A model generated the notes under the pieces. It did no database searches. It was not told the origin of the DNA and saw only the letters and a list, made by a program, of their open reading frames with translations. This document shows, piece after piece, positions 47,215-55,927 of a stretch of DNA of 64,000 nt. Source of the DNA: Campylobacter devanensis (GTDB lineage Bacteria; Campylobacterota; Campylobacteria; Campylobacterales; Campylobacteraceae); contig NZ_CP018788.1 of assembly GCF_002139915.1 (NCBI RefSeq), forward strand, positions 310,001 through 374,000, in the 5' to 3' direction. A program made the position numbers and the translations under genes. Position 1 is the first letter of the stretch, and every line of letters starts with the position of its first letter.

Positions 47215-47959
47215 TCAATGAATCTCTCCTAGATAATCAAAAAAACTATTTGATACATTAAAGCTTTTGCTAAGCTGAGTTTTGTTGATTAACGAATTAT
47301 CTCCTAAAATATGTTTTTTATCTTTGTGCATTATTAATACTTTCTCGGCTAATTTTTTGGCATTTTGAGGATAGTGAGTATTTATAATTATAGCTTTATT
47401 TTGAGCTTTTAATTTTTGGAGAGTTTCTAGGATTATGTGTTGATTTTTAAAGTCTAAATTTGACTCTGGTTCATCTAAAATTATTATACTAGGATTATTT
47501 ACTAAAGCTCTAGCAAAAACTACCATTTGAAGCTCTCCGCCACTTAGATTATCACAACTTTTATTGGCTAAATATTCAATTCCAAGACTAGATAAAGTGG
47601 CTAATGCTCTATCTTTGTGCTCTTTTTTTAGGGATAAATTTTATACTTGTATTGCATCCTAAAAGCATCATATCGATTACTTTTAGTCCGATATTTAAAT
47701 TTTTAGCTTGTGGAATATAGGCAATATGTGAAAATAACTCGTTATTTTTAAAACTACAGATCGATCTGTTATTTATGTAGCTTTTGCCAGATTGCCATTT
47801 TAATAATCCAATGCAACATTGAATAAGTGTAGTTTTTCCTACGCCATTGCAACCTAAAATAGCTAATGCCTCTCCTTTGTTGATGCTAAAGTTTAAATTA
47901 TCAAATATTACACGCCCTGATCTACTAAATTTTCCATCTTCTACTCTAAACATACTCAT
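47215..47959 (-). pseudogene. FecE-type iron/siderophore ABC transporter ATPase, frameshifted
   Basis: Two overlapping-frame parts together make a full ATPase of about 247 residues. The first (47959-47609) has Walker A GCNGVGKTT at about residue 36 and stops early after KKRAQR. The second frame continues EHKDRALATLSSLGIEYLANK and then has the signature LSGGELQMV, Walker B IIILDEP and the switch region INTHYP. An A7 run on the coding strand (T7 at 47623-47629) is where the frame changes; A6 would restore one open frame. As read, the ATPase lacks its signature motif and cannot work. It is the last gene of the minus-strand uptake operon. Confidence 0.85.
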
Positions 47960-48939
47960 AATTTCATAACCTCTTTACTACGATATAAAATAACAATAAA
48001 AAATATTGCCCCAATTATAGCACTAAGAATTGATATAGGTATTTCCTCAGAGCTAATTGAGCGACTAAGTGTATCTATAATAATCATAAAAATAGCTCCT
48101 ATGAGCATACTAAATGGTAAAACCAATGCGTTATTGCTTCCTATTATTAGTCTAGCAATATGTGGAATAACTAATCCAACCCAGCCAATAATACCACAAA
48201 TACTAACTGAACTAGAGACTAATAGTGTCGAACTAAGAATTAAAAGAATTCGAATTTGTCTTATATTTAATCCAAGACTTTTAGCTTCATTATCATCAAG
48301 CATTAATAGATTATGTTTCCATCTAAAAATTAAAGTAATAACTATGCCTAATGTCATTACAATGCAGCCAAATATAAGTTGGGATATATTGCTTATGCTT
48401 AGGCTTCCAAGCAGCCAATATGTAATAGCAGGAAGAGTATCTTGCGGATCGGCTATATATTTTAAAATTGATATTAGACTTTGAAATAGAGCTGAGATAA
48501 TAATTCCACCAAGGATAATCATAATGCGATTATCCATATCTCTAGCAACAATAAGCGTTAAAAATAGAGTTAAAATTCCAAATGCAAAAGCAAGGCTACT
48601 TAAAAACACTATATTTAATCCAAAAAGTAAAGCTAGTGCTGCTCCAAATCCAGCCCCACTAGCTACACCTAGTATATCTGGGCTAGCTAGTGGATTTCGA
48701 AAAATAGCCTGAAAAGATGCTCCAGCTACACCAAGTGCTGCTCCGACAAAAATAGCTAAAATTACTCTTGGCAATCGAACTTCAAATAGTATGTATCTTA
48801 GTTTTTCATCTATAGGATCCCCTTTGATTAATGCTATTAATAAGTTATAAATTTGATGATAATCAATGTCATATCTACCAATGCTAAGTGCTATTAAACT
48901 AGTGCAAATTAAAATCAAAGTTGCTATAAAGTAATACAT
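47956..48939 (-). CDS. FecCD-type ABC transporter permease
   Basis: The 327-residue inner-membrane permease of the iron-siderophore/B12 family has about ten helices. Family segments are RLPRVILAIFVGAALGVAGASFQAIFRNPLASPDILGVASGAGFGA (about 52-97), LLGSLS (about 172) and GWVGLVIPHIARLIIG (about 248). The frame is fully open, unlike its partner ATPase, receptor and binding protein. It starts 8 bases after the receptor stop and overlaps the ATPase by 4 bases. Confidence 0.93.
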   Translation of the reverse strand: MYYFIATLILICTSLIALSIGRYDIDYHQIYNLLIALIKGDPIDEKLRYILFEVRLPRVILAIFVGAALGVAGASFQAIFRNPLASPDILGVASGAGFGAALALLFGLNIVFLSSLAFAFGILTLFLTLIVARDMDNRIMIILGGIIISALFQSLISILKYIADPQDTLPAITYWLLGSLSISNISQLIFGCIVMTLGIVITLIFRWKHNLLMLDDNEAKSLGLNIRQIRILLILSSTLLVSSSVSICGIIGWVGLVIPHIARLIIGSNNALVLPFSMLIGAIFMIIIDTLSRSISSEEIPISILSAIIGAIFFIVILYRSKEVMKL

Positions 48940-48947
48940 TTTAACCC

Positions 48948-51000
48948 TTAGTAATTATAGGCAAATTTAAGAAATGCATTTGTTCCTGGCTCCATAAGTG
49001 GATTTGAGATAGTTTTTGAATATGCAATATCTTCTGCAACAGATGGATTTCTGCCTTTTGTATTAAAGAGATTTTCTACTCCAAATGTAATCCACATATT
49101 TTTAAATTCAGAATCAAAATATCCCAAATGTGTAGAGATATATATATCGCTCATTGTATATGATCTGCTCTTTCTTTCTTGTGTATTATCAATTCTATTT
49201 TTTACCCAAATATGCTCTTTGTGACCACTTAATATCTCCCCAGTTGAATTTGTATCCTAACGAAGCTAAACCATAAAATGGAGCTATATAGGCTAATGGC
49301 TTATCTGCGGTTTTATCTTGCCCATAATTATGTGAGCCTACTAAATCTATAAAAAAATTATTGTATTTATGATGACTTTCATACTCTAAACCTTGAATTA
49401 ATGCTTTTCCTATATTTACTGGCTTAACTTTGTCATTACTTATAGGTTGATTTTGAATCATATCGGTATAATCGGTTCTAAAATAGACTAAAGAACCATA
49501 GTTATATGCATCGCTATATCTTAGGCCAGTCTCATATGTATAGGCAATTTCAGCTTTAAGATCGTGGTTTGCTTCCGTAGTTGGACTTGGAAATAATCCA
49601 TTTGTGCCAGGGCTTTTATAGCTTCTAGAGAGATTACCCACAATGCTAAAATAGTCGTTAAGATTATATAATGCACCAATACTACCAGTGATAGCATCTG
49701 ATGTTTTCATATCATTATCATTTAAAAATTTAGTAGCTTCTGGTGTTTCACCAGTATACTGTTGCGATCCAATTTTAACTATATTGTAATCATATCGCAA
49801 AGAGCCCGAAAGAGTTAAGTCATTAAATATGCTCCAATCATCTTTTATAAACGCAGCAATCTCAGTGCTAGATGTTGGTCTAGAGCTTGTACTTTCTCTA
49901 TTAGTTGTTAAATTTACAATTTTTATTGGAGTTGGAGAGTAGGCTGTAAGTGTCGATATACCGTAGCTTAACAGATGATTTTGAATTTGTGAATCAAATA
50001 GTATATTTGTTCCTATTTGGTTGGTATTATATACTTTATTGTGTGTCCAAGGTTCGTTTATAGAGCGTCTATCTATACGCAAATCAGTATCATAATGCCT
50101 ATAATAAGCATATATATCCATTTTATCGGCAAAACCTAAATTCCAAATTTCTGTTCCGACTCTTATATAGTACTCATACATTGGATCTTCATTTCGAATA
50201 ATTCCAAATGAACTACCAGGTTTTGCATGGATACCGCCAGCATTATAGGTATTTATTTTTTGAAATTTACCCATTGAGTAGTATCTAATATCGTCATATG
50301 AGTAACCGATGTGATAATCAGCACCCCAGCTTTGATATTTGGAGCGTTGTGCTATGCCATCTGGGGTGCGAAAGTCGCTACCTTTTCTACCATGGGTACC
50401 AATTAATATATCCCAGCCATCGCCACCGCCGATTATTTCGGTACGTCCGCCAAAGCCGTTATTTACACTATTAAATTCTAATGCTCTGATTTTAGCGTCT
50501 AGATCAAATGGGGCATTTGTATCGCCGTGATAGAGTCTAGATTTAAAATTGATAACACCATTTATTGCGCTAGAACCATATAACGAGCTGGCTGCGCCTC
50601 TGATTACTTCTATTCCATCTAGTGAATTTGGATCAATCATATTTAATTCTAAAGTGCTTCTACCTGTGACTTTTACACCATCTACAGCGATTATTGAGCG
50701 AGAGTTATTAGAATTCATACCACGAACAGTAAGCTGTCCGCCAATCCCACCAGAGCGTGAGTATGTGATACCTGGAACGTTATTTAATAGGCTTTGAACG
50801 CCACCGCTGCCACCAGATGTAAGGATGTCTTGATTTGTTACGACACTAACACTTCTAGTTGGTAGCTCATTTTGATACTCTTTTAATTGTTCTGTTGTAT
50901 CAAGGGAGTTTATATTTAAATTTGCAACGCTTTCATCTAACTTATGTACTTGTGCTAGAACGCAAGAAGTGGCCAAACTTATTAATAATATTTTTTTCAT
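48948..51000 (-). pseudogene. TonB-dependent siderophore-type receptor, frameshifted near the C-terminus
   Basis: The first 601 residues (51000-49195) include a signal peptide (KKILLISLATSCVLAQ), the plug (TRSVSVVTNQDILTSGG; LDGIEVIRGAASSLYGSSAINGVINF) and most of the barrel, then stop at AYLGKK. The following frame continues VKNRIDNTQERKSRSYTMSD and the last strands, with VENLFNTKGRNPSV and a terminal LKFAYNY, to 48948. A one-base loss in the TTGGGTA stretch near 49200 explains the break; one extra base gives Y-L-x-VKNRID. Without the terminal strands and final aromatic residue the barrel should not assemble. The receptor's cargo is unknown. Confidence 0.85.
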
Positions 51001-51011
51001 TTTACACCTTT

Positions 51012-51973
51012 TTAATTTATTATTGCAGCTTCTATAGATGGATTAAATATCATATGAATATCTTGATTATCAAGTGATATATCAAAAAATATTTTATAAA
51101 ATTTTTCATATTCATCTTTTAAATTTAAATTCATAAATATATCTGGATGGTTGTGCTTAGCTAAAAATAAAAGCGTCAATCCAAGATCTAAACTAGGAGC
51201 AAAAGGACGATATGAAGCCATTGGTAATTTGTATACTCTTTTATTTTTTATAGCATTTATGCTTTGCCATTGCTTTTTTGAATATATATCATCTGGGGTA
51301 GTTTGGGTAAAATTTGAGATATAGATAATATCTGGATTATGTGCAAATATCTCCTCTATACTTATGCTAGTTTTTTGTTCTTTTCCCCATTGGTTTAAGG
51401 CGCCTGAAGCAGTTATAAGATAGTCATTAAATATGCCAGATGTGATGTTGTCTTTATCGATTCTATGTATGATTAGAGCTGTTGGTTTTTTAGCATTAGC
51501 AGTTGCTGTTTTAATCTGATTTTCAATATTTGATATATATTCTATTATAGATCTACTTTTTTCAGAGATATCAAAGTGCTTCTCAATCTCTTTTAGCCAG
51601 TGAGCTAGAGTAAGTTTGGAATTATATGAATCTATATTTGTAGTTAATTCAATAACATTTAAATTAGCAGCTTTTAATCCTTGACAGATTTTAATATTTG
51701 ATATACCGCAGATGTATAAATCAGCATTTAATAAAATCAACTCTTCTAAATTTGGATTATTGGCCAAAATTGCTTTTTGGTATCCAGGACGATATTTTTT
51801 TTTATTAAAGAGTGCTCCATTGCGCTGTATGAAGCCTTTGGGATGAGTGTTAGATTAGCATCGCTAAGCAAGCTAACTATAGGTGGTAAAGGCCACAACC
51901 CAACAACAACAACGTTCTTGGCATTTGCTATTGTAGTAATAGCAATAAGTAGCAAAAATAGTAATTTTTTCAT
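51012..51973 (-). pseudogene. Periplasmic iron/siderophore-binding protein (FecB/BtuF-like), frameshifted
   Basis: The first 75 residues (51973-51746) have a signal peptide (KKLLFLLLIAITTIANA) and LIPKASYSAMEHSLIKK, then go out of frame. The second frame reads KYRPGYQKAILANNPNLEELILLNADLYICG and continues to 51012 with the class III binding-protein pattern (DIIYISNFTQTTPDDIY; WQSINAIKNKRVYKLP). The frame changes in an A9 run (T9 at 51795-51803); A10 or A7 would restore one protein of about 320 residues. It lies between the receptor and a GATase-like gene in the same operon. Confidence 0.85.
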
Positions 51974-51994
51974 ATTTTAGCTCCATTTTTTATA

Positions 51995-52594
51995 TCATAT
52001 TCTACCCATGCTATAAATTTTTTCTAAAAATACAATAGTAGTTGGCATGAAGCCTTGACCGATATGATAATCTGGATCTAATGAGGTTATATACATATTT
52101 CCTGCAAAACTATAGCTATCCTTATATAAAATAGTTTTGCCGATCTTATCAACTATAATTTTTTTAGCATATTTGGGTGGATTAAATACTCCATGATAGT
52201 GCCATTTGCATTCTTGCAACTTTAAAAAATTCCAAATCTCATCACTGCTATCATACGCATACATAGGTAAGTCAGCTCCAGGATGAATCCACCACCAAAA
52301 ATTTACTTGAGTAGGGGTAAAATCTATAGATGGTAAATGATCGCCCATTATATCGCCAAAGCTAATTATATGCCCATCATTTTGTAGATATTCCTCAAAT
52401 TTAGCCTTGTTTTGAGTTAAAATTTTAGGGTTTAGCCTTGAAGCAATGACAATATAGTCATATTTACTAAGATCTGTAGAGTGTAAATCCAATATATAGA
52501 TTTGTTCTTTGAAAATATTTTTAAATTTACAATTGCAAACTTGAAAAAAATTTTGATTATGAAAGGCTCCACCAGTGATTATTGAATTATTCAT
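51995..52594 (-). CDS. Hypothetical protein, GATase1-like fold, in uptake operon
   Basis: I do not recognise a family with certainty. The 199-residue protein has no signal peptide and contains SKYDYIVIASRLNPKIL and KFEEYLQNDGHIISFGDIMG, the alternating strand/helix pattern of class I glutamine-amidotransferase-like proteins (compare ThuA or BPL_N domains). A striking tryptophan-rich stretch VNFWWWIHPGADLPMYAYD and WHYHGVFNPP follow. No catalytic cysteine is evident at the nucleophile-elbow position. It overlaps the neighbouring GATase-like gene by 8 bases and precedes the binding protein, so a role in handling the same cargo is inferred. Confidence 0.6.
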   Translation of the reverse strand: MNNSIITGGAFHNQNFFQVCNCKFKNIFKEQIYILDLHSTDLSKYDYIVIASRLNPKILTQNKAKFEEYLQNDGHIISFGDIMGDHLPSIDFTPTQVNFWWWIHPGADLPMYAYDSSDEIWNFLKLQECKWHYHGVFNPPKYAKKIIVDKIGKTILYKDSYSFAGNMYITSLDPDYHIGQGFMPTTIVFLEKIYSMGRI

Positions 52595-53268
52595 TATTAT
52601 TTCCTTTTAATTCATTTTCTAGCCATTTTATAAGATTTAACCCCATTCTTTTAGCTGTGCTTTGCTCAAATAATCCATATCCAAATAGATCAGCTCCAGC
52701 CGTATGTAATATGACCCCATTTGTGCTATTTTTATCTATATATGCGACACATTTGTCTTGACTGTCTTTTAAGATTATTGTTGCATTTTTAGGCGGAGTA
52801 ATATAGCCACGACTAAAAAAACCACATACTCCACGCCTATATGTGATATCATAATCTTTAACTCCATTTGTAATTTGATGATAGCAGGTATGAATCATTC
52901 TACTTTTAATTGGAATTTGGCTTGGTATATATAGGGATGGAGTATCTAGCCAGTTGATATACATTGCGCAAAAAACTAGCAAAATACCGCCTTTATCTAA
53001 GAATTCGCTAATTTTATCTTTATGTTTTAATAAAAATATTTGATCGCAACTTCCATTTATTAAAATTATTTTAAATTTTTAATAAAGCATCTGCTTTTTC
53101 TAGCATTTCATATGCATTTATTTTAATAAAAATATCACCATAAAAGTTATTGTTTTGCGATTCCATGTTATCTATTTCTTGAGTATCTAATACAGCTATA
53201 GAATCTATAGACTTTATAAATTCAATTGAGCTGTCAATATCATCGTAACAGATGGGTTTTGATTGCAT
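52587..53268 (-). pseudogene. Hypothetical GATase1-like protein, frameshifted; first gene of the uptake operon
   Basis: The first 65 residues (53268-53071) end at KADALLKI, and a second frame continues KFKIILINGSCDQIFLLKHK and SEFLDKGGILLVFCAM, then to 52587. An extra A in the A5 run near 53081-53085 breaks it; A4 gives the continuous DALLKFKIILINGSCD. The joined protein, about 227 residues, has the strand-helix-strand GATase-like pattern with IILINGSCD and GGILLVFCAM. It looks related in fold to its downstream neighbour. Function unknown. AAAGGA precedes the ATG at 53268. Confidence 0.7.
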
Positions 53269-53515
53269 ATTTTTCCTTTGTTAATATAATTTAAAGGCGG
53301 AATTATTACATAAATTAAATTATAAAGAAAATAAAACAAATAATATTTATTATCAATTTTAATCAAAAATAAATACTTTTAAATATCGATAAATACATAT
53401 ATATTTTTATAATTATTATTAACTAAATTATGTTAATATCAATTTGATTATATAAAATTTATGTATAATATAGTTACAAGTTGAATTTAGATAAAATACT
53501 ACTTAAAGGAAGTAG
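53269..53515. promoter_or_regulatory. Divergent promoter region of the uptake operon and the GlnD-like gene
   Basis: A 247-base AT-rich gap. For the minus operon there is TATAAT (plus 53319-53324), 51 bases before the first ATG. For the plus gene there is TATAAT at 53464-53469 and AAAGGA before ATG 53516. An inverted repeat ATAATA-TT-TATTAT at 53340-53353 with a flanking C resembles a Fur box, which would suit an iron-uptake operon; this is a weak match in AT-rich DNA. Confidence 0.45.
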
Positions 53516-55924
53516 ATGGAACCTAATAAGAATAAAACAAATTTAAAACTTAAAGATGAGATTATAAAGTGTAAAAATAGCCTTAAAAGCAATTTTATGC
53601 GACTTGGTGGGCGCAATTATGGGATTTATCAATCCAAAGAGATAGATAAGTTTCTAAAAACAGCCTTTAATATACTCAAATTTGACTCATTTGGGGAGTT
53701 TGACCCAAGTGATGAGAGTGTGCCTTTGTGTGTGGTGGCAATCGGTAGCTACGCACTTGGTGAGATGAGTGTCAAGAGCAATATTGACCTAGCCATAATA
53801 TATAAAAACGAGCTAGGATACAACTCAAATGCCATAGCGCAAAGATACGCTAATATCTTAAAAGAGGTTGGCCTAGATATCGAGGCTAAAATTTGTGAAA
53901 AAGATGAGCTATTATCTTTGGCTAATGATATTGAGCTTATGGTGCTATTTAGCCATATTCGCTTGGTTTGTGGATCAAAAATCTTATATAAAAATATCAA
54001 AAATCAAATTTCAAAACTCAATGAAAAGAAAAAAGATGAGCTAATTAGCTATCATTTAAGAAAACTTGAGCCGATGAGTTGTCCGCAATATTTAGATTGT
54101 AGCCCAAATCTACTTAATGGTAGCGGTGGATTTATGGATTATAAAAGGATATTTTGGCTTTTTAGCCTTTTTGGCGGGACATTAAAGACAAATATATTAA
54201 AGTATATTGATGAAGATGAGTTAAGTGAGTTGAATTTGGCTTTTGATTATATCAGCTCGCTTCGCTCTGCCCTTCAAATTAGCGGCGGTGGCGAGATATT
54301 GGGTCGTGAATATCTAGATTCTGTAGCTAAAATAATGCAAACCAAAGCAAAAAAAGGTCTAAGTCCTCAAGAGATACTCCTAAGCAAATGCCTATGGGCA
54401 ATGCATACTATATATATCTACTCAAGATATTTAGCAAGGCGCGCTTTTGGCGTAAGAATATCTTTAGGTACTGCTAGAATTTGTAGGCTTTCAAATGGGA
54501 TATATAATATTGCAAATACTATCTATGTGCCAAGCTGTAAAAAGCCAAAAGATTTTGAGCTTGTCCTTAAAGAATTAAGCCTACTCCCTGATGCTGAGCT
54601 TGCTTTTGATATAAGTGCTTTAATATATATAAAACGCCTAGAAGATAGTAGCTCTACAAAGGTCTATGAAGGGCTAAAAAAGATATTAAATCGCAGATAT
54701 AGTAAGGATATCTTAAAGCTACTCTTAGATAGCTCAAAGCTATTTAAGATTATAAAGCCGATGGAGTTTAGCACTCACTTGGCTAGTTTAGAAGGTGAGT
54801 ATAGCCTAGATGAGAGTTGCGTGGCGATCGTAGGAGAGATAGAGAATATCCAAGATAGATTTGTTCTTAGTCTATATAATGATCTTTGTGCTAATGGCAA
54901 AATGCTATTAAAGCTAGTAGCGCTTATGCATCAAGCCTCGCCAAATTATGTAAGTAGCGCTAATATATTTAGATCGTATTGTGCAAAATTAGATCTATTA
55001 CAAAAGACTATAAATATGGGGATAAATCTGATAAAAAATCAAAATCAATTAATAGATATCCTATCAGAGCCAATTAGTGAGCCAATAATGCTAAATTTAG
55101 TAAGCTCTATCAAAGAAAAACAAGCTCTAAAACTACTATATATCCTAACTTACGCTAGGTTAAAAGCTAGGAATTTAAATCATTTTAGCGATATTGACAA
55201 TGCCAAATTGCGTCAAATTTATGATAGTGCTTTGAGTGCTTTTGATAGCGATGAGAGCTTGATGGATAGCGTTAATAAACGGACAAAAAAGATAGAATTA
55301 CTCAAAAAACAGAGAGAATTTATAGCTTTAGATAAGGATATAAAAGAGCAAATTCTAAGTATAGAGTCAAATTTGCTCTTTAGCAAGTATAGCCAGCAGC
55401 AGATAATAGATATCGCCCTTAGGGCTAGTGAGTGCTCAAATATCGATTTAGAACTAACTAGCCATAGCCTACAAATCATAGCCAAGAGCAATTGGAATAT
55501 GGCGATGGCTCTTAGGGAGCTTCGTGGGTTTGATCTTGCGTATATGGAGATTTGTGAGCTTTTTGATGGTAAGAGCTATATAAGGCTAGATTATAATTCC
55601 AGTATTGATAAGAGCAAAAGCGAGATTATTCAAGCACTATGCTCTAAAGAGAAACCACAATATGACAAGCCGGTGATTTTGCCTAATGAAGTTAGCTTTG
55701 ATATGAACTATTCTCAAAATTATGCGAAATTAAATATCAACGCCAAAGACCAGCGTGGATTTATGATTTATATCCTAAGTATGCTTAGCAAATTCCAAAT
55801 TAAGCTAGCAAATGCTAGAATACAAACCATTAAAAACCGCACTAGAAACATGTTTCTTTTATCTATAAATGATGATTTAAAGAGCGTAGTGGATGAGTTT
55901 TTAAAAGAGATTATAACGGAGTAA
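53516..55924 (+). CDS. GlnD-like protein with degenerate nucleotidyltransferase and HD regions and an ACT domain
   Basis: The 802-residue protein has the layout of PII uridylyltransferase: an N-terminal nucleotidyltransferase region with GSYALGEMSVKSNIDLAI (about 77-94), a GlnD-type middle (NGSGGFMDYKRIFWLFSLFGG, about 201-221), an HD-like region near 430-480 and a C-terminal ACT domain (AKLNINAKDQRGFMIYILSML, about 743-763). In true GlnD the motif reads S-D-I-D; here the first aspartate is Asn. The HD region has LDES and LMHQASP where GlnD has VDEH and a His-Asp pair. Only one ACT domain is clear. It precedes glmS as in C. jejuni. Enzyme activity is doubtful. Confidence 0.75.
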   Translation: MEPNKNKTNLKLKDEIIKCKNSLKSNFMRLGGRNYGIYQSKEIDKFLKTAFNILKFDSFGEFDPSDESVPLCVVAIGSYALGEMSVKSNIDLAIIYKNELGYNSNAIAQRYANILKEVGLDIEAKICEKDELLSLANDIELMVLFSHIRLVCGSKILYKNIKNQISKLNEKKKDELISYHLRKLEPMSCPQYLDCSPNLLNGSGGFMDYKRIFWLFSLFGGTLKTNILKYIDEDELSELNLAFDYISSLRSALQISGGGEILGREYLDSVAKIMQTKAKKGLSPQEILLSKCLWAMHTIYIYSRYLARRAFGVRISLGTARICRLSNGIYNIANTIYVPSCKKPKDFELVLKELSLLPDAELAFDISALIYIKRLEDSSSTKVYEGLKKILNRRYSKDILKLLLDSSKLFKIIKPMEFSTHLASLEGEYSLDESCVAIVGEIENIQDRFVLSLYNDLCANGKMLLKLVALMHQASPNYVSSANIFRSYCAKLDLLQKTINMGINLIKNQNQLIDILSEPISEPIMLNLVSSIKEKQALKLLYILTYARLKARNLNHFSDIDNAKLRQIYDSALSAFDSDESLMDSVNKRTKKIELLKKQREFIALDKDIKEQILSIESNLLFSKYSQQQIIDIALRASECSNIDLELTSHSLQIIAKSNWNMAMALRELRGFDLAYMEICELFDGKSYIRLDYNSSIDKSKSEIIQALCSKEKPQYDKPVILPNEVSFDMNYSQNYAKLNINAKDQRGFMIYILSMLSKFQIKLANARIQTIKNRTRNMFLLSINDDLKSVVDEFLKEIITE

Positions 55925-55927
55925 AAT

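Noticed and set aside
47215-53268. A mobile island boundary around the uptake operon
   Set aside because: I found no transposase, integrase, tRNA target or flanking direct repeat, so transfer is not supported by the sequence itself.
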